Assembly (NCBI RefSeq): GCF_016808095.1
Contig: NC_068970.1
Span: forward strand, 45,853,630 to 45,917,629
DNA from: Vigna angularis
Taxonomy: Eukaryota; Streptophyta; Magnoliopsida; Fabales; Fabaceae
Reading direction: 5' to 3'
Length of the DNA: 64,000 nucleotides
The notes beneath the pieces were generated by a model. It did no database searches. It had not been told where the DNA came from and was given only the letters and a program-made list of their open reading frames with translations. A program made the position numbers and the translations under genes. Below are positions 38,310 to 51,336 of this stretch, in pieces. Numbering within the stretch: the first letter of the stretch is position 1; every line of letters begins with the position of its first letter.

Positions 38310-39869
38310 TTAGCCTTTGTAAGAAATCCAAGCATGGTTTGGTTGTAAAAGAGCATGATGATCCATATAAGACATATTATGGCTTTGTTTCAAGTAGCAT
38401 GAATTTGTGTCGTAATTAGAATATGCAAAAACTAATCTACCTTTGGTGCTCCAATATGATAAAACTGCATAGCTTGGATAATCACTAGTATTCTACAGAA
38501 GTGTTAAATGAAATTGAAATGTTTAATTTTCTTAAGCATCATATGTCTTTGACCCAAACTCTCATAACTTTTAGAACTTCTCAATCAATGGCTGAAGATA
38601 CACATTTATATAATTTCTCAGTGATTATGGTCTAAAACAATGTCCACATAAGAGCAGCTCGCATTCTAAAAGTTTCATTCAATGAAGAATCAAAGGTATC
38701 CACTCCATCACTCCATAGCTCACGTAACTCATCCACAAGGGGTTGTAAGTACACATCAATATTATTTCCAGGCATGCTTACCTGGAATGGTCATGGATAG
38801 GATCAATGAAGTGTGCTTCATACATATCCAAGGTGGAAGATTGTATAGAATTAAAAACACTAGCCAAATACTATAAGTAGAACTCATAGTGCCAAAAGAA
38901 TTAAAACCATCACTAGCAAGGCCTAAGCGAATATTTCGAGGCAAATTCAGAATGCATTAAACTAAATGTCTTCCATGCCTCACCATCCCTTGGATGCCTT
39001 ATCAACCCATCCTTGTTCTCCAAAGAATGCCATCTCATATGCTCTGCAGTCTTACAACACAAACAATCTTTGCAATCTTGGTTTCAATGGAAAGTAACGT
39101 AAAACTTTTGTAGGTTGCTTTTTTTTCTTCTTTGGGTTCCATCTAGAGGTACCACAATGTTTGCATGTTTGCAAATCCTTTTCATCATCTCTTAAATATA
39201 ACATATAATCATGTGGACATGCATCTATTTTAGTACAGTTAAGACCAAGTTTGTTGATGATTTTCTTAGCCTCATAAAAAGAATGAGGCAACTTTGCTTC
39301 ACTAAATGCATCTCTTAACAAATCCAGGATCATAGTCACTGCCTAGTCACTTAATCCACATAAAACCTTGATATGATATAATTTGATTACAAAGTCTAAT
39401 TTTGTGAACTTGCTCCCATCACACAATAGTTGATTTCCATCATTAAAAAACTCATTAAATTCATTACGATTATTCCTTGACCTTTCATGAACAACATCAT
39501 CTACACCCAATGGTTGTGATCTACCTGTATTATTAGTACCTTCTTGCCTAATGCCCAAATGCTTCATTTATCGTTGTTTCCATTGGATTTTCAAAATGAA
39601 ATGTCTCTTGTATATCATCTTCATTTCTAGAAATATCTTCTCTTCGCTTCTCACCATGAAGATTCCAAATATGGGAAATTGTTTTAAAATCAAATGCTCC
39701 TCAACTATGCCTCTAGTTTGCCATTTCATAAACCCACATTTGGGACATGGACATCGAATTATATCTCGAGAAGCCCCATTCTCAAAAGCAAAATCTAAGA
39801 ATTTTTCTAAACCAATTGAGTATTCTAATGTATTGTATTTCGAGGCTTAGCAATCCAAGATTTATCCAT
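38310..39869 (-). pseudogene. CACTA (En/Spm) transposase, tnp2-type, degenerate
   Basis: Reading leftward, MDKSWIAKPRNTI (from 39869) leads after a frameshift to YSIGLEKFLDFAFENGASRD and IIRCPCPKCGFMKWQTRG, the transposase-associated N-terminal zinc domain. Further on come LLRDAFSEAKLPHSFYEAKK, CPHDYMLYLRDDEKDLQTC and CKHCGTSRW, then RNIRLGLASDGFNSFGTMSS and YNLPPWICMKHTSLILSM, core tnp2 phrases. Beyond that are DVYLQPLVDELRELWSDGVD and, after more stops, VLSYWSTKGRL and YDTNSCYLKQSHNMSYMDHH. At least five stops or frameshifts are present. The VYLQPL segment occurs twice (about 38,750 and 38,600), so the copy also carries an internal partial duplication. No CACTA termini could be assigned, and no host function is expected. 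Confidence 0.88.
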
Positions 39870-42000
39870 TCAAAAATATTCCTAAACAAAATGAAATACA
39901 CTAACACATGAAAAACAAAAACAATATTCATGAAAAATACAAACAAAGATTGATTTAAAAAAATGAAATACTTATTTCTAAATGAATTGAAATCTACTAA
40001 CCTTGAGAACTGTGAGATTGCAATACTTAATGCCCGCCGAATAATAGGACAACTTTGTGGGAAAAGGATGGCTTTTACAAAGAACGGGTAAACATCTACA
40101 AACATTTCAATAAAAAAAACAATAATCTGCAGTTATGGGTAGGGATAAAAAAAAAGTGAATGTATCTATCAATGACGCATGACACTCCATGCACTTGCCG
40201 GGCCAATCTCACTTACAGTTATACCACTCTGTTACGCTTTCTTTAATTTTAATACTCATTTCAATTCTTACTAAACTCCAAACTCCTATTTCATTTTTTT
40301 ATATCAATTGACACTATTTTTTTTATTGCTTTAAATATACAAAAATTCATTTTTTATAATTATTTTATCTTATAATATCTATCAAATAAATATAAATATA
40401 TATCTACTTATCATTATTCATCCTATATATCATACCTTAACATTCAGGACACCTAATACAAAAGCCCCATACCACCATCATCATATACGCAACACCTTTT
40501 ATTCCCTCTTTTCCAATATGTATGAACACTTTCATCAGATCAGGGACAAATCCCACACATAAAACACACTTGTTTAAACTTACATTACAACTCTATTTTC
40601 CAAGGTTAAAAGGAGTAATTAGTTGGCTAAATGAATGTACCCTGTTTCATGTGCATTTTAACTTTTCCTCATTGCTTCTTGTCTTTTCCAAGTAAAATGT
40701 TTTACATATCCCCACAATAAATGCATCCTTCCTTTGACCCAAAAATTCACTCTGTTCCTTAACTAACATTAGTTGTGCCCAGATAATGCAATATAAGTGT
40801 ATACAAAGTGTATACAAAGTGTATAACATGCAGGCAAGTTGGAAAACATAACAGTATCACAATTGATATATAACTATAATGTCTATATTCTAATTTTTCT
40901 AGCATGATTAAAACACTTAAAATCTATTCTAATTTTTTTACCATGACTAAAACATTTAGAATAACACGTTTTTCATTCAGACTGCATATACACCGATTAA
41001 TACTAATTATGATCTACTCAATTATATGGTCACTCCAAACTGGTATTTTCTTTGTGTTTTGTTCTTTGGTTGTTTTCCTTTCTATTTCCATACATATCAG
41101 GAATTATTTCAATCTTAAAGGCACTGGTTCTTGGAGTGGAGTAGCATGGCACGACTTTGTTGCTCTACAATTTCGAATTGTTGTACATACTAACATTATT
41201 GTTAATCCTTTTTCTAGTAGTTCCAAATCCATTACTGATTTAAGCTATATGTATAATAATACCTATACACTCACACTTAAGTAAAGAAATTTGAACATAA
41301 CTATATACTTTACTCATCATTGCATATGTTCTAAGAATATAAGCTGTTAATAAATTTTAGTCCTTAAAAAGGTAGTGGTCCTCCTACTACAACCTTTAAT
41401 TAGATTTTACCATGATCAAATTATTTAAATAATTATATAAGTAGGTTATTTCTGTCTTTGTCTGTTAAGGACACCTGATGTGAACGTACTGCTCCAATAC
41501 AAAGTAAAACACTTTTCAATATCCTACTTACCCTATTTTTTTGGGAAGGAAAAGATTAATTGTCAATCAAAGTTATATATTCAAGTAAATTATTGTAGTG
41601 TAGTAGTGAGGAGCAGACATAGGCAACCTCGGTTTTGAAATGTGGAGCATTTTTAGTTGCAGCTGCAATCTCAAAGCTAGCCACTTGAATGAAGCTCTTT
41701 CCAAAAACCCATTTGCCCTCAAAACAGCGTCATTAGGAAGGAAAAGATGAGTTTTCTCATTTTTTTTGTAATTTCAAAAATCCAAACAGCAAAGAACAGA
41801 GGAACATTATATAAGGCAAAAAACCACAAAAATAAAAAATAAAGGGTGCTAGCGGAAAAAGAGCAAGTCAAACCTGGAGATATATGAACATGAGAATGTG
41901 AACCCCAAACAGCTCTATCAGAGAAAACAAAATGCATTTTAGGGTTTGAAATTTTGAAGCCTGAATGAGGAAAGCAGAAGAAAATTTCAAATAGGATAAA
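39870..42000. other. Non-coding, possibly CACTA-derived flank
   Basis: No gene supported. The small open frames are A/T-driven. Sequence right of the transposase start is probably the leader side of the dead CACTA element, but no TIR pair was found. Confidence 0.4.
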
Positions 42001-42007
42001 TTACCGC

Positions 42008-42080
42008 GCTTGCTCCGTTGGAAGAGGACGGCGGCTCTGTTGGAAAAGGACGGCGGCTCTGTTGGAAGAGGACGGCCGCA
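42008..42080. repeat. 24-bp tandem repeat, three units
   Basis: Three head-to-tail units of the type GGCTCTGTTGGAAGAGGACG with GC at the junctions. This is strikingly GC-rich for the surrounding AT-rich sequence. The minus-strand frame across it (42001-42345) has no recognisable features. Confidence 0.85.
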
Positions 42081-43820
42081 ATGATAAGTTGGACGAATTG
42101 GGAAGAGAAAATGAAAAAAAGAAAAAAAGGAAGAAGGAGAATGATACTTTGGAGGAGGAGAGAGTGAGAAAAAGTGTAAAATTTTGAGAGGGAATAGGGA
42201 GTGAAAAATGGGAAATTTTGAAATGGAGGGGAAATTTTGTAAGAAAAATTATTAAGTATAAATTTTTTATGAGGGGAAATCTAAAAATTAATTTCAGGAG
42301 GTTAATAATTCTTAAAAAAATTAAAACACCTACTATTATTGTCATAATCTAATAACATAATTCTAAATATTGTCAATTGTGAAGGTTTTTTATAACTTCT
42401 ACCCACTAATCTCCACAAAATAACATTTTTTTTAGTGTAAGTTATACACAACTATCATGACAAGTCATATATTATGTGATATTTTCGTAGTTTTGAACGG
42501 GTTAAAATTACCACTTGTTAGGCCAAGTCTTACATTACACAAGTCAAAAGAAAATTTGTAATGAAGCCTATCAAAGTTTTTCCAAGTTTCACAATTAGTG
42601 GAATGTCTCAAGCTTTCATCCTTCGATCATTCTTCTTCATGTCACTTCATCGATTCAACATTCTTTAAATATACAAATAGCCTTTGACGTCTTGGAATAA
42701 ATGGAAAGTGCCCTAAAATTTTAACAAAAACTTTATTCTTATATTTTGGTTCTTCAAACTCATAACTAACATTCCATGGTGAAGATTTACAAATATTGCA
42801 AAAACTAAGGTTGTTATTCTCTTCCCAATAAGTGAATTATGATTAGTCAATAAGTGATCTTTATAACACATAGGTTAACATAAGGAATAGGTTAATATAA
42901 AGAGGTTGGTCAACAAAATGCGCACATTGGATATAATAAGCTAATAAAATGAAATAAATCAACTAGTTATCACTATAAATAAGAAATATAGCATATATGT
43001 TAATTTACAGCAGACGTTTGATAAATGAAAGAATATAATCTCATTGATAAAAAATAATTAACACCACCTCATTAAAAACCTTTGAGAAAAATCAAAAAGA
43101 AAAATCTCTAAAGGGAATAAAGGGTATGATGTAAATTATACACTCCAACAATTTAGCTAAAATAAAAATAAAGACTTTATGTATTCCAAGTTTAAGAAAG
43201 TGTCTTCATCCAAAGCTTTCAAACAATATCTACCTCTACCCAAGATTTTAGCTATTTAATGTGGTCTAACCCTAATCCAAGTTGGGGATAATTTGTTGTA
43301 AATCTTATTAGATAAGCTCATTTCAAAATTAAGTCAAAAACTCTGAAACTATGTTAATGCCTTGAAGATTTACTTGAGTTCGCTACATCTTTTAATTGTT
43401 GTCAATAGTACACGAGTCTTATCATGTGTTCTATTTATAGTGTTCAAATTAGCTTCTTTGTCGTCTTATGAACTTGTCTCAAAAAAATAAATAACTCTAT
43501 TGAAAGGAAGACTTAGTAATTTTGATGAAGGGTAAGACATTTCATATACTAAATAAAAAGGTGACCCTTTAATAGAAGTCTAAGTCATCCTATGATAAGA
43601 CCACAAAACATGTGGTATCTCTTCACTCATCAAGTTTTGATGTAAATCAAACAATCTTTTAAACCCCGTCAAAGTAATATTATAAGTAATTTTCATTTAA
43701 TCGTTAGGCATGGATGCTTAACAAAAATAAAGTAATTTTTTTTATATTTACAGTAAAGTATATTTTTTACACTTAACTAATGACAAATTGTATCTCATTT
43801 TCACTAATCAAAATATAAAC

Positions 43821-43877
<57 letters not shown>

Positions 43878-46649
43878 TGTTTAAAATTTATGAACTTTTG
43901 ATACAAGTAATTGAATTATAAACTTATATTAGTAATTTGGGATGCTATATCAAATAACTTTTTTATGATAATTAATACTTATTAATTATAAATTTAGTTT
44001 ATTTTTAAAATATATTTTATATATTTAAAATAAAATTTTCAACTATATTATTTATTTTACTCTTATTATAATAATAATAATAATAATAATTCATAAGTTT
44101 TATTAGAAAAAATTAATTTTAAATTATTTAATAAATAGTTACTCTGATAAAAATGTTTGAAGCTACTATTTTAAATCTTGAAGAAATTTGCACTGTTCTA
44201 TGCATTTTTTTACACTTTGAAAATTCAAATTCATATTTTATATTATTAATATATGATTAAATTTTGAATTTATGATAATAATAATACATAAATAATTTTT
44301 ATTAACTTTGAATTAATATTCATTTTTTCTTTTTTGAAACATATTTTTTTTATTTTTATCTCTGTAAATATATTTTTATTTTTATTCATATTCTTTTGTT
44401 TTCATTTCTTAAATTAATATTGACTATGTATTTAAATATTAAATAATTATACTATGCGTTATTTTAAATTTACTACTTGAATATAATATTTTTCTCTCTA
44501 CTAATTGTGTTCAATTTTACTTTTTATTTTATTATTTAACTTATTTGTAATTCATAATTTAAAAGTTTAAAAACTAAAGAAAATATATATAATATAAATT
44601 TGTTATCTTTTAATTTCCTTTTTATTCAATATCTGATAATTCTTATTTTCAGATATTTTTTTATACAAAAATGAAAAACCAAGCAAACTTAGGTTATTGA
44701 AGAACTAAGTTATAACCGGTTTTCTGTGGGCACCCTTAATCATTAACCGTCAAAATTCTATTTTCAAGAAGCAGATTCTAATATAATAACGAAGCCTAGT
44801 TAAGTTTATTTGAATAAATAGAGTTAGCTTAAGTTTTGTTGGAAAATTTCTTTTAAAAGAGGTTTACATTGAGAAAAAAATTGAAAAGGAAGAAGGAATT
44901 TAATATGTTATTTAACTTTGTATAGGTCAAAACCTCATAATTCTAACCTTATTTACTTTCCGATAATGAATTATTTTTAACCCATTTATTAGTTGTAAAA
45001 AACGATGTTATTTTAAGAATAAATTATAACTAATCAATTTAATAAAAAAATTGAAATACAAATACCCTATTTTAATAGAAGTATATAATACTAGAATTAG
45101 TGGCTTTATTTAAGAGTTTATAACACGCGTAATAGTATTTTTATTTTGTGATATGAATAATTTGTAATTTTTAGTAGCTACTATCGAAAATACATATGTA
45201 TGTATTTTTGTATTATAATATTATATTTTCATGAGTTAAAATTTGACATTTATGTTAATTTTATGTATTTATTCAAATAAATAATAGATGCATTATAAAT
45301 TTATATATTTAATGTGTAATATACAATGTGAATAAAAGCAATATTGAAAAGAAAAAAAAAGTAAAAAACTTAATCTATATTGTGTAGTAGTATCCAATTA
45401 CTTTAGTTTTTTATTGTTTTTTTCCTTTATTATTACACACATAACTTAATAATAACTTTGAATTAAAAATATTAAAATTCCGAAATATAACTCAAAACAA
45501 AATAAAACATAAACTATGTAGACGAAGGAGATAATCTCATATATTATTATGATATTAAATTGAGCGTTTTAAATTAGTATATATTGAGATACTAAAAGTG
45601 TTATATTTTATTTATAAAAATTCTCATCCTCGTCTTTTTTTATTGCGAAAATAACATGTGAAGAAGGACCAATAATTGTTCCCACGTGCCTCACTCTTCT
45701 TACCATAAAAGGATGCTTTCCTCTACAATCGTTCCACCTCTTACCATAAAAATATGTTTTCCTTTCCTATTCGCTCGTAATAGTTAATTAATATATTGAA
45801 GATAATGTATTATTTAAGTATGATTAAATGCACTTATATTTTTGTTTTGCAGAAGATTTCTAAATAGAGGGATTTTACTAAATTTCAATTTTATATGGTT
45901 GGATAACTATTCATATTAATAGATCTATTTTATTTATAAATTGTAGTATTATTTTTTAATATTTCAAATTATTTTTTTATTCAAACAATAAGTTATGCAC
46001 ATCACTGAGTGGAGAAAGTTAATGAATTGATGAAGTAGTTAGATGGTCCAATTTCTTCTCAATAATTGGGTGAGGAAATAAGGATTTGAAAGAAAATGAC
46101 AGAAGAGAGCTAATTAAGGATGGTGTATTATTATTAATGGTAACGTGTTATGTGGAACATACAGAATAAGAAGTACGTTGAATTGAATTGAATAGTGTTG
46201 TTCCCTATTCTGGTCATATACACAACAAAGATTCAGCTGCTACATCACTCTCACCTAAATTCAATCATTAAATATTTCCTATTATTGTTTGTGCATGTAA
46301 ATAAAATTCTATAATCCAAACTAATTATATATAAATAGGTTATATTTTAAATTCTATTGGACAAAATTATTCAATTCAGTTTATTTTCATAGAAACTTAC
46401 ATATTGTTCGTGATTAAATATTTTGAAATTAATTTGTTATTTATAGTTATGTAAGTGTATATTTAGGAAATTATAAGATTAGTTTATTTTATATTTTATT
46501 GTCATAATTTATCTAATTGTGGAACATTATCACAAGAGATCAAAGTTAATTTTGATGGTGAAAACACCTTGTGCAGAAATACAACATTATCGTTTTAGTG
46601 GTGATATTGTTTCTCAAGATTCAATTTTTGTAATCAATCTTTTCCGATA
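42081..46649. other. AT-rich spacer with two microsatellites
   Basis: No gene in 4.5 kb. (AT)25 spans 43824-43873 and an (ATA)n run spans 44065-44090. Around 45,690-45,760 the phrase TCTTACCATAAAA recurs 45 bp apart. Composition is extreme AT throughout. Confidence 0.65.
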
Positions 46650-46865
46650 GTATAGTCTATAGTTTAACCTTTGATGGAGTTGGTGATATAGTCTATGGTA
46701 AATCCTGTGGTACAATCATTGGTACAACTTGAGGTAAAACTTATAGTTGAATATCTGGTAGAGTCTGTGGTACAATCATCAGTGTAGCTTGAGGTTTAGC
46801 TTGTGGTGTAACAATTTGTCTAGCAAGCAGTATAACCTATTGTGGTTAAGTCTGTTGTGGTGCTA
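46650..46865. repeat. Eighteen-unit 12-bp repeat
   Basis: 216 bp divide exactly into eighteen 12-mers, most starting GT, such as GTACAATCATTG, GTACAACTTGAG, GTAGAGTCTGTG and GTTTAGCTTGTG. Individual units diverge but the period never slips. Because 12 is a multiple of three, it would encode a four-residue repeat. On the minus strand this reads T-x-(D/S/G)-(Y/C/F/S), for example TDDC TTDS TRYS TISF, with three stops. On the plus strand it reads V-x-x-x with many more stops. The minus strand is the likelier ancestral coding sense. Confidence 0.85.
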
Positions 46866-46899
46866 CTTATTGTTAATTTACAACTTGTTGCTATAATTA

Positions 46900-47244
46900 T
46901 AATAATATTCGTGTTATAAATGGATTTTGTATTAATAATTTAGATGTTTCTAATGGTAGTGAACGAGTGGAGTTTGATTTCTTAATTATATGTCTTCTCT
47001 TAAGGATATCACTTCAATTATAAATAGTTTGTAGGACTTTAAACAACTTGATTCAAATTATAATAATTTTGATATAGTTCCTTATTTTTTATGCCTAAGG
47101 AAGCTCGTCTCGTGGATGAATTCAAATTAGTTTTTAAATTGATGAATATGGTTCTTGACGGGGAAGATTCTAATGTTGAAACAAACAAGTCATTTCAAAC
47201 TATTAGGAAACCCCATAGGGATAGATCACTAAGAAAGTTAATAT
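46900..47244 (+). pseudogene. Degenerate coding-like segment cut off by a CACTA insertion
   Basis: The plus strand gives SLKDITSIINSL, a stop, DFKQLDSNYNNFDIVPYF, then one frame over MPKEARLVDEFKLVFKLMN and VLDGEDSNVETNKSFQTIRK. The sequence looks translated but I recognise no family. It is interrupted at 47245 by the CACTA element. It may be part of the same dead gene or element as the adjacent 12-bp repeat. Confidence 0.3.
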
Positions 47245-48425
47245 CACTAGTGCATAAATAACATTTAACGTTATGCGTTTAATGTTTAACGAAAGAAAAT
47301 GCAACGTAAAAAATGATTGGTGACAATTTTGTAAATAAAACGACATTATAGAAGTCGGTTAAATGGGCCCCCGATGTCAAATAAGGTATATACGTCAAAT
47401 GGTCTGCATACAGGATTGAAAAGTCACTATTTTATTGCCTTTAGACGTCTGCTACAGGGCCCTTGACGTCCAATTCGACTTTCCCCTCCACAGACGTCAA
47501 AAATGTCCAAAAATATCTCATTTGGGCGCCAACATTAATTTTTTTGTCACTTAGACGTCGCCCTGTCCCCCTAAGACGTCAAAAAGGTTTGAAATTACCT
47601 TATTTTGGGTGTTAATATTATTTTTTTTACCATTTAGACGTCAGCTGGGAAGGGGCTCCGACATTTTAGAGCACTTAGACGTTGGCTAAGGAGGGGGTTG
47701 ATGTCAAATACTCTACATTTTTACCCACTCCAGAACGCGAGCACCAATTAAGTGTTTTCTCTCTCGTTGCATTCAACTTCTTCCTTTGCTTTCTCTCGTT
47801 CGCCATTAACGTTCATGTAAGTTTTCTTCCATTTTGCACCATTTAAAATCATTTTACACCGATTATATTACGTTTGAAACCATTATCTTTCATTTGCACC
47901 GATTAAAATTTCTTTTCATTGGTTTTTTGTGCAGTTCTTGGACGCGTTCTAGGACAATTGTGACGACGATTTTTAGACCGTTATTATCTGCATTTTTCTC
48001 CTCACCCTAACAGTCGAACCTGTTTTCTCCCTTACCTTCACGGTTAGTTTCATTTTTGGGTTTTTATATATACTAGTTGTTGCATTTTCATTGGTTGTTG
48101 CACTTTAATTGGTTGTTACTACTTCTAAAATTTTAAAATATTTTGTGATGTATTCTTATGTTCGATATTGTTTTTTCATAGTTTCAATGGAAGAAAATAT
48201 ATAGGCAATTTTTTTTATAAAAAAACAGCCCATAAATTAACGTTTGTTTTAAGAACAACAAACGTTAATTAGCGTATGTTATAAGTGCAACATATGCAAC
48301 ATACGTTAATTAATGTCTGTTCAAAAATAACAAACCTCAATTTAACGTCTTTTGTTATAATGTCAATGTTTAACAAATCTTAAAAATCTAAAATAACAAA
48401 ATTAAAAGTTATGTTTGTGTTAGTG
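47245..48425. mobile_element. Non-autonomous CACTA element
   Basis: The left end is CACTAGTGCATAAATAACAT. The complement of the right end is CACTAACACAAACATAACTT. They match at about three quarters of the first 24 positions. Flanking triplets are TAT and TAG, close to the 3-bp duplication of CACTA elements. Subterminal repeats typical of the class are obvious: at least six AGACGTC or GACGTC copies between 47,440 and 47,690, and AACGTTTGTT / AACAAACGTT / ATACGTTAAT near the right end. The GC-richer interior 47,730-48,050 looks like a leader with splice-like sites. No transposase remains. Length is 1,181 bp. Confidence 0.8.
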
Positions 48426-51050
48426 TAGAAGTCCTTCTATGGACTTTTAGTAAACACTGATAACTTTTAGTAGATTGTGATTTATATATTATAGGTAAAA
48501 GTTTCACATATTTATGGTGAAAAATAAATTTTAAAATTTCTCATTTTTTTAAAGAAATCACTGTGCGATGAGTTAATCATCTTGAGCTTTATTAATAAAG
48601 AATTATATAAGTGCATGTATTTATTTAAATTATTGTTTTAATAAGTCTTTCCTATTTATGTTTCGGTGTAATTTTTTATCCTATTTAGTATGATACTTTT
48701 CATGTTTTGTACTCAATTATATATATATATTTAATAAAATTTTCATGTACAGTTATTATTGGATTTAGGGATGTGAAGATGTTAACATTTAGTAATACTT
48801 AATTTTATTTGGGAAAGCTGAAAAAAATACACTTAGGTAAATATTGATGTATTATTTAATGTACAAATTATAAGTTAATGCATGTAAGTAAAATTTTCAA
48901 TTTAATGATGGATACGTAGCTGTATTAAATACTTAAAAGAAAACTTTTTCCTCACTAACAAATAGTAAAGATATATGTTATCTTAAAAAAGAATACTTTA
49001 TTAAAATTTTATTTAGTTAGGGTTAAGGGGGTAAATAGTTTCACGTAACGAATAATTTGCTTTAATAAATACCGATTATTTAATTAAAAGGAATAAATTT
49101 CTTTTTATTTAATAAATTATTTTCTGTTATCGACAAATTTATATTTTTGGTTTTAGTCGTAACTAGTTTGTTGTTATTTTTGTTTACTGAAAACGTTCCA
49201 AATGAATAATATAGTCTAAAATAACTAAAATAATTTTCATTCGGTCACGTTCATGCTCTTACCCGTTTTAATTTGATTTTGTTATTTTTTTAAATAATTG
49301 TGTAAGTATCATAATTTATTGTTTTATCAAATAAAGGAATTTATCATTTTCTTTACGCGTAATAACTATTTATTGTTGTCAGTTAATAAATGTATTACAT
49401 ATTATAAAAGTTATAAACAATCATTATGGTTAAAAAAAATTAATAAAATCATTTGGTTTTGGATATAGAGTCAAGATTTTTATAAAATAATTTTTCACAC
49501 TTTACTCCAAGTTCGCTTAGGTATTTTTATTTGTCTTTAGTTAAAGTTCTTTACTTAAAACATATTTTGTTCTTGCGTTAAAAATCACTGGGTTATACTT
49601 GCCAAATGTACTATGACATTCAAGTCAATGATTAATTTTATTAGAGATAAGTGAAAAATTCACAATAAATTTAATCACCTACCTTTTTATCTTTTACCTT
49701 TATTTATAGGTTTCGAGATGAGTTTGAGATTAGTGAAACCTTATTTACGACCTAATCGTGGCCCATCAAGTATTAAGTAACACTTACTAGTAATTTTAAT
49801 TAGAAGTAATGTTTAGAGATAATTATTGTCAAAGGGAATTCATTTGGTCTTCACTCTTTCATAACCGTGTGGTTAATACGTTATTCACGTGGGTTATGTG
49901 ATGCTTAGTGACCTACATCAACCAATTCAATTGACCGTCCCTTCTTAGATACCTCATCGAGTCAGTTTCATTACATGCCGTGACCATAGAGTAACTAATC
50001 TATAAAATCATGATAATTATATATTTATAAAAGATCTTCTCTCTTCGTCCTTAACAATTTATTTGTCATGAATTTCTTTTAATCTTTTATATAATCAATT
50101 CAATGTTATTATATATAATTGATAAACTAGAATTTTGTGCAATTTTATTAATCTTAATATTAATATTTTCAATTACTTTTAATCATGCCAGCATCTCTTT
50201 CATACGACACCGTATTCACCCACTTTTATTTAAAAGAGTAGTATAATTTTAAGATTAATGCCAGCCGTTCATTTTTCAATATGCATCAACGGCTATGCTC
50301 AATGCACCACCGACAGAATTTGCATTGTATGCCAGTGTGTCAGTCCATTTTATAATATTATTATTATCAGTCAATTTTTTTTTACAAAAGGCTATTCTAG
50401 ATATAATTTTAAAATAGTTATTAAAAACTCACTACATATTTTTTAATACACATTACTTATAATGGCACTGTAAAAGTATACAAAACTCATTACTATTAAT
50501 AAATTTTACGGAAACTTATTAAATAATAAATGACACTTGGTAGATATAAAAAAAAACCAAGAGTGCACCTTCTCCAAACATTCTTGCGGTTGAGAAAAGC
50601 TGATAGACAATGGAACATAATGTAGCAAAGCTTAAAGACTTTTTCTGACATTATTTTGAATTATATTTATTAAAATTAAATGAAAATGAAACTTTTTACT
50701 GTCTAAGTTAAAGAGTGCAAATAAGGTAAGATATTAATAGCATTGATTTTTGCTATGTTTGGTTAATTAGTAGAATTTTGGGTGTAATTTGAGAGCATTT
50801 AATTTGATGAGAAAAAGAAAGAAAGAAAGAGAAGTAATGAGGAAGGAGAAGGTAATGAAGGATTAGTAGTTGGGTTGGAAAATTGCATAGTGTTGTGCAT
50901 TTTATTTGAAGCAAGTGAAAGAAAAGGAAGTGGCAACGAACATTAACGCAGGACGCATAGACGTCACAAAAGACCTTTGTCATTCAATCTAATTTGTTTC
51001 TTCATCTGTCTCATTTCAAAGGAAAAATAAAAAAGGTGTTCTTCTTCTAA
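48426..51050. other. AT-rich spacer upstream of the RWA gene
   Basis: No gene or definable transposon. The RWA promoter should lie in the last few hundred bases. A GAGAGAGAGA tract at 51,070-51,080 sits in the leader. Confidence 0.55.
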
Positions 51051-51336
51051 GTTCCAAATCTTCAACCACTGAGAGAGAGACAACCCCTCCGACATTTTCT
51101 CTATTCTTCAAGCAAACTCCTCGTCTCAGATCTCTCTATCTCTCTAGGGTTTCCTTTTCTCTCGCTGCTATTTATGATCACTCTCTGACGCGCTTCTCTC
51201 ACCAAATCAGGTCATTCCGTCTCTTCTCCTTCGTCTCTGGTACGCTTCCGCGATTTCCAATTATCGATTCCAATGCGCCTGCATCGTCGCTGATTGAGAT
51301 CTTTTTTGCAGATTGGAAGGATTCCTGTGGTTGGAG

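Noticed and set aside
42001..42345. 114-residue minus-strand frame
   Set aside because: F/L/S-rich compositional frame ending in the 24-bp tandem repeat.
42433..42437. TAGTG as the 5' terminus of the CACTA element encoding tnp2
   Set aside because: The complement, CACTAAAAAAAATG, has no matching inverted partner near 36-38.5 kb and no matching 3-bp duplication.
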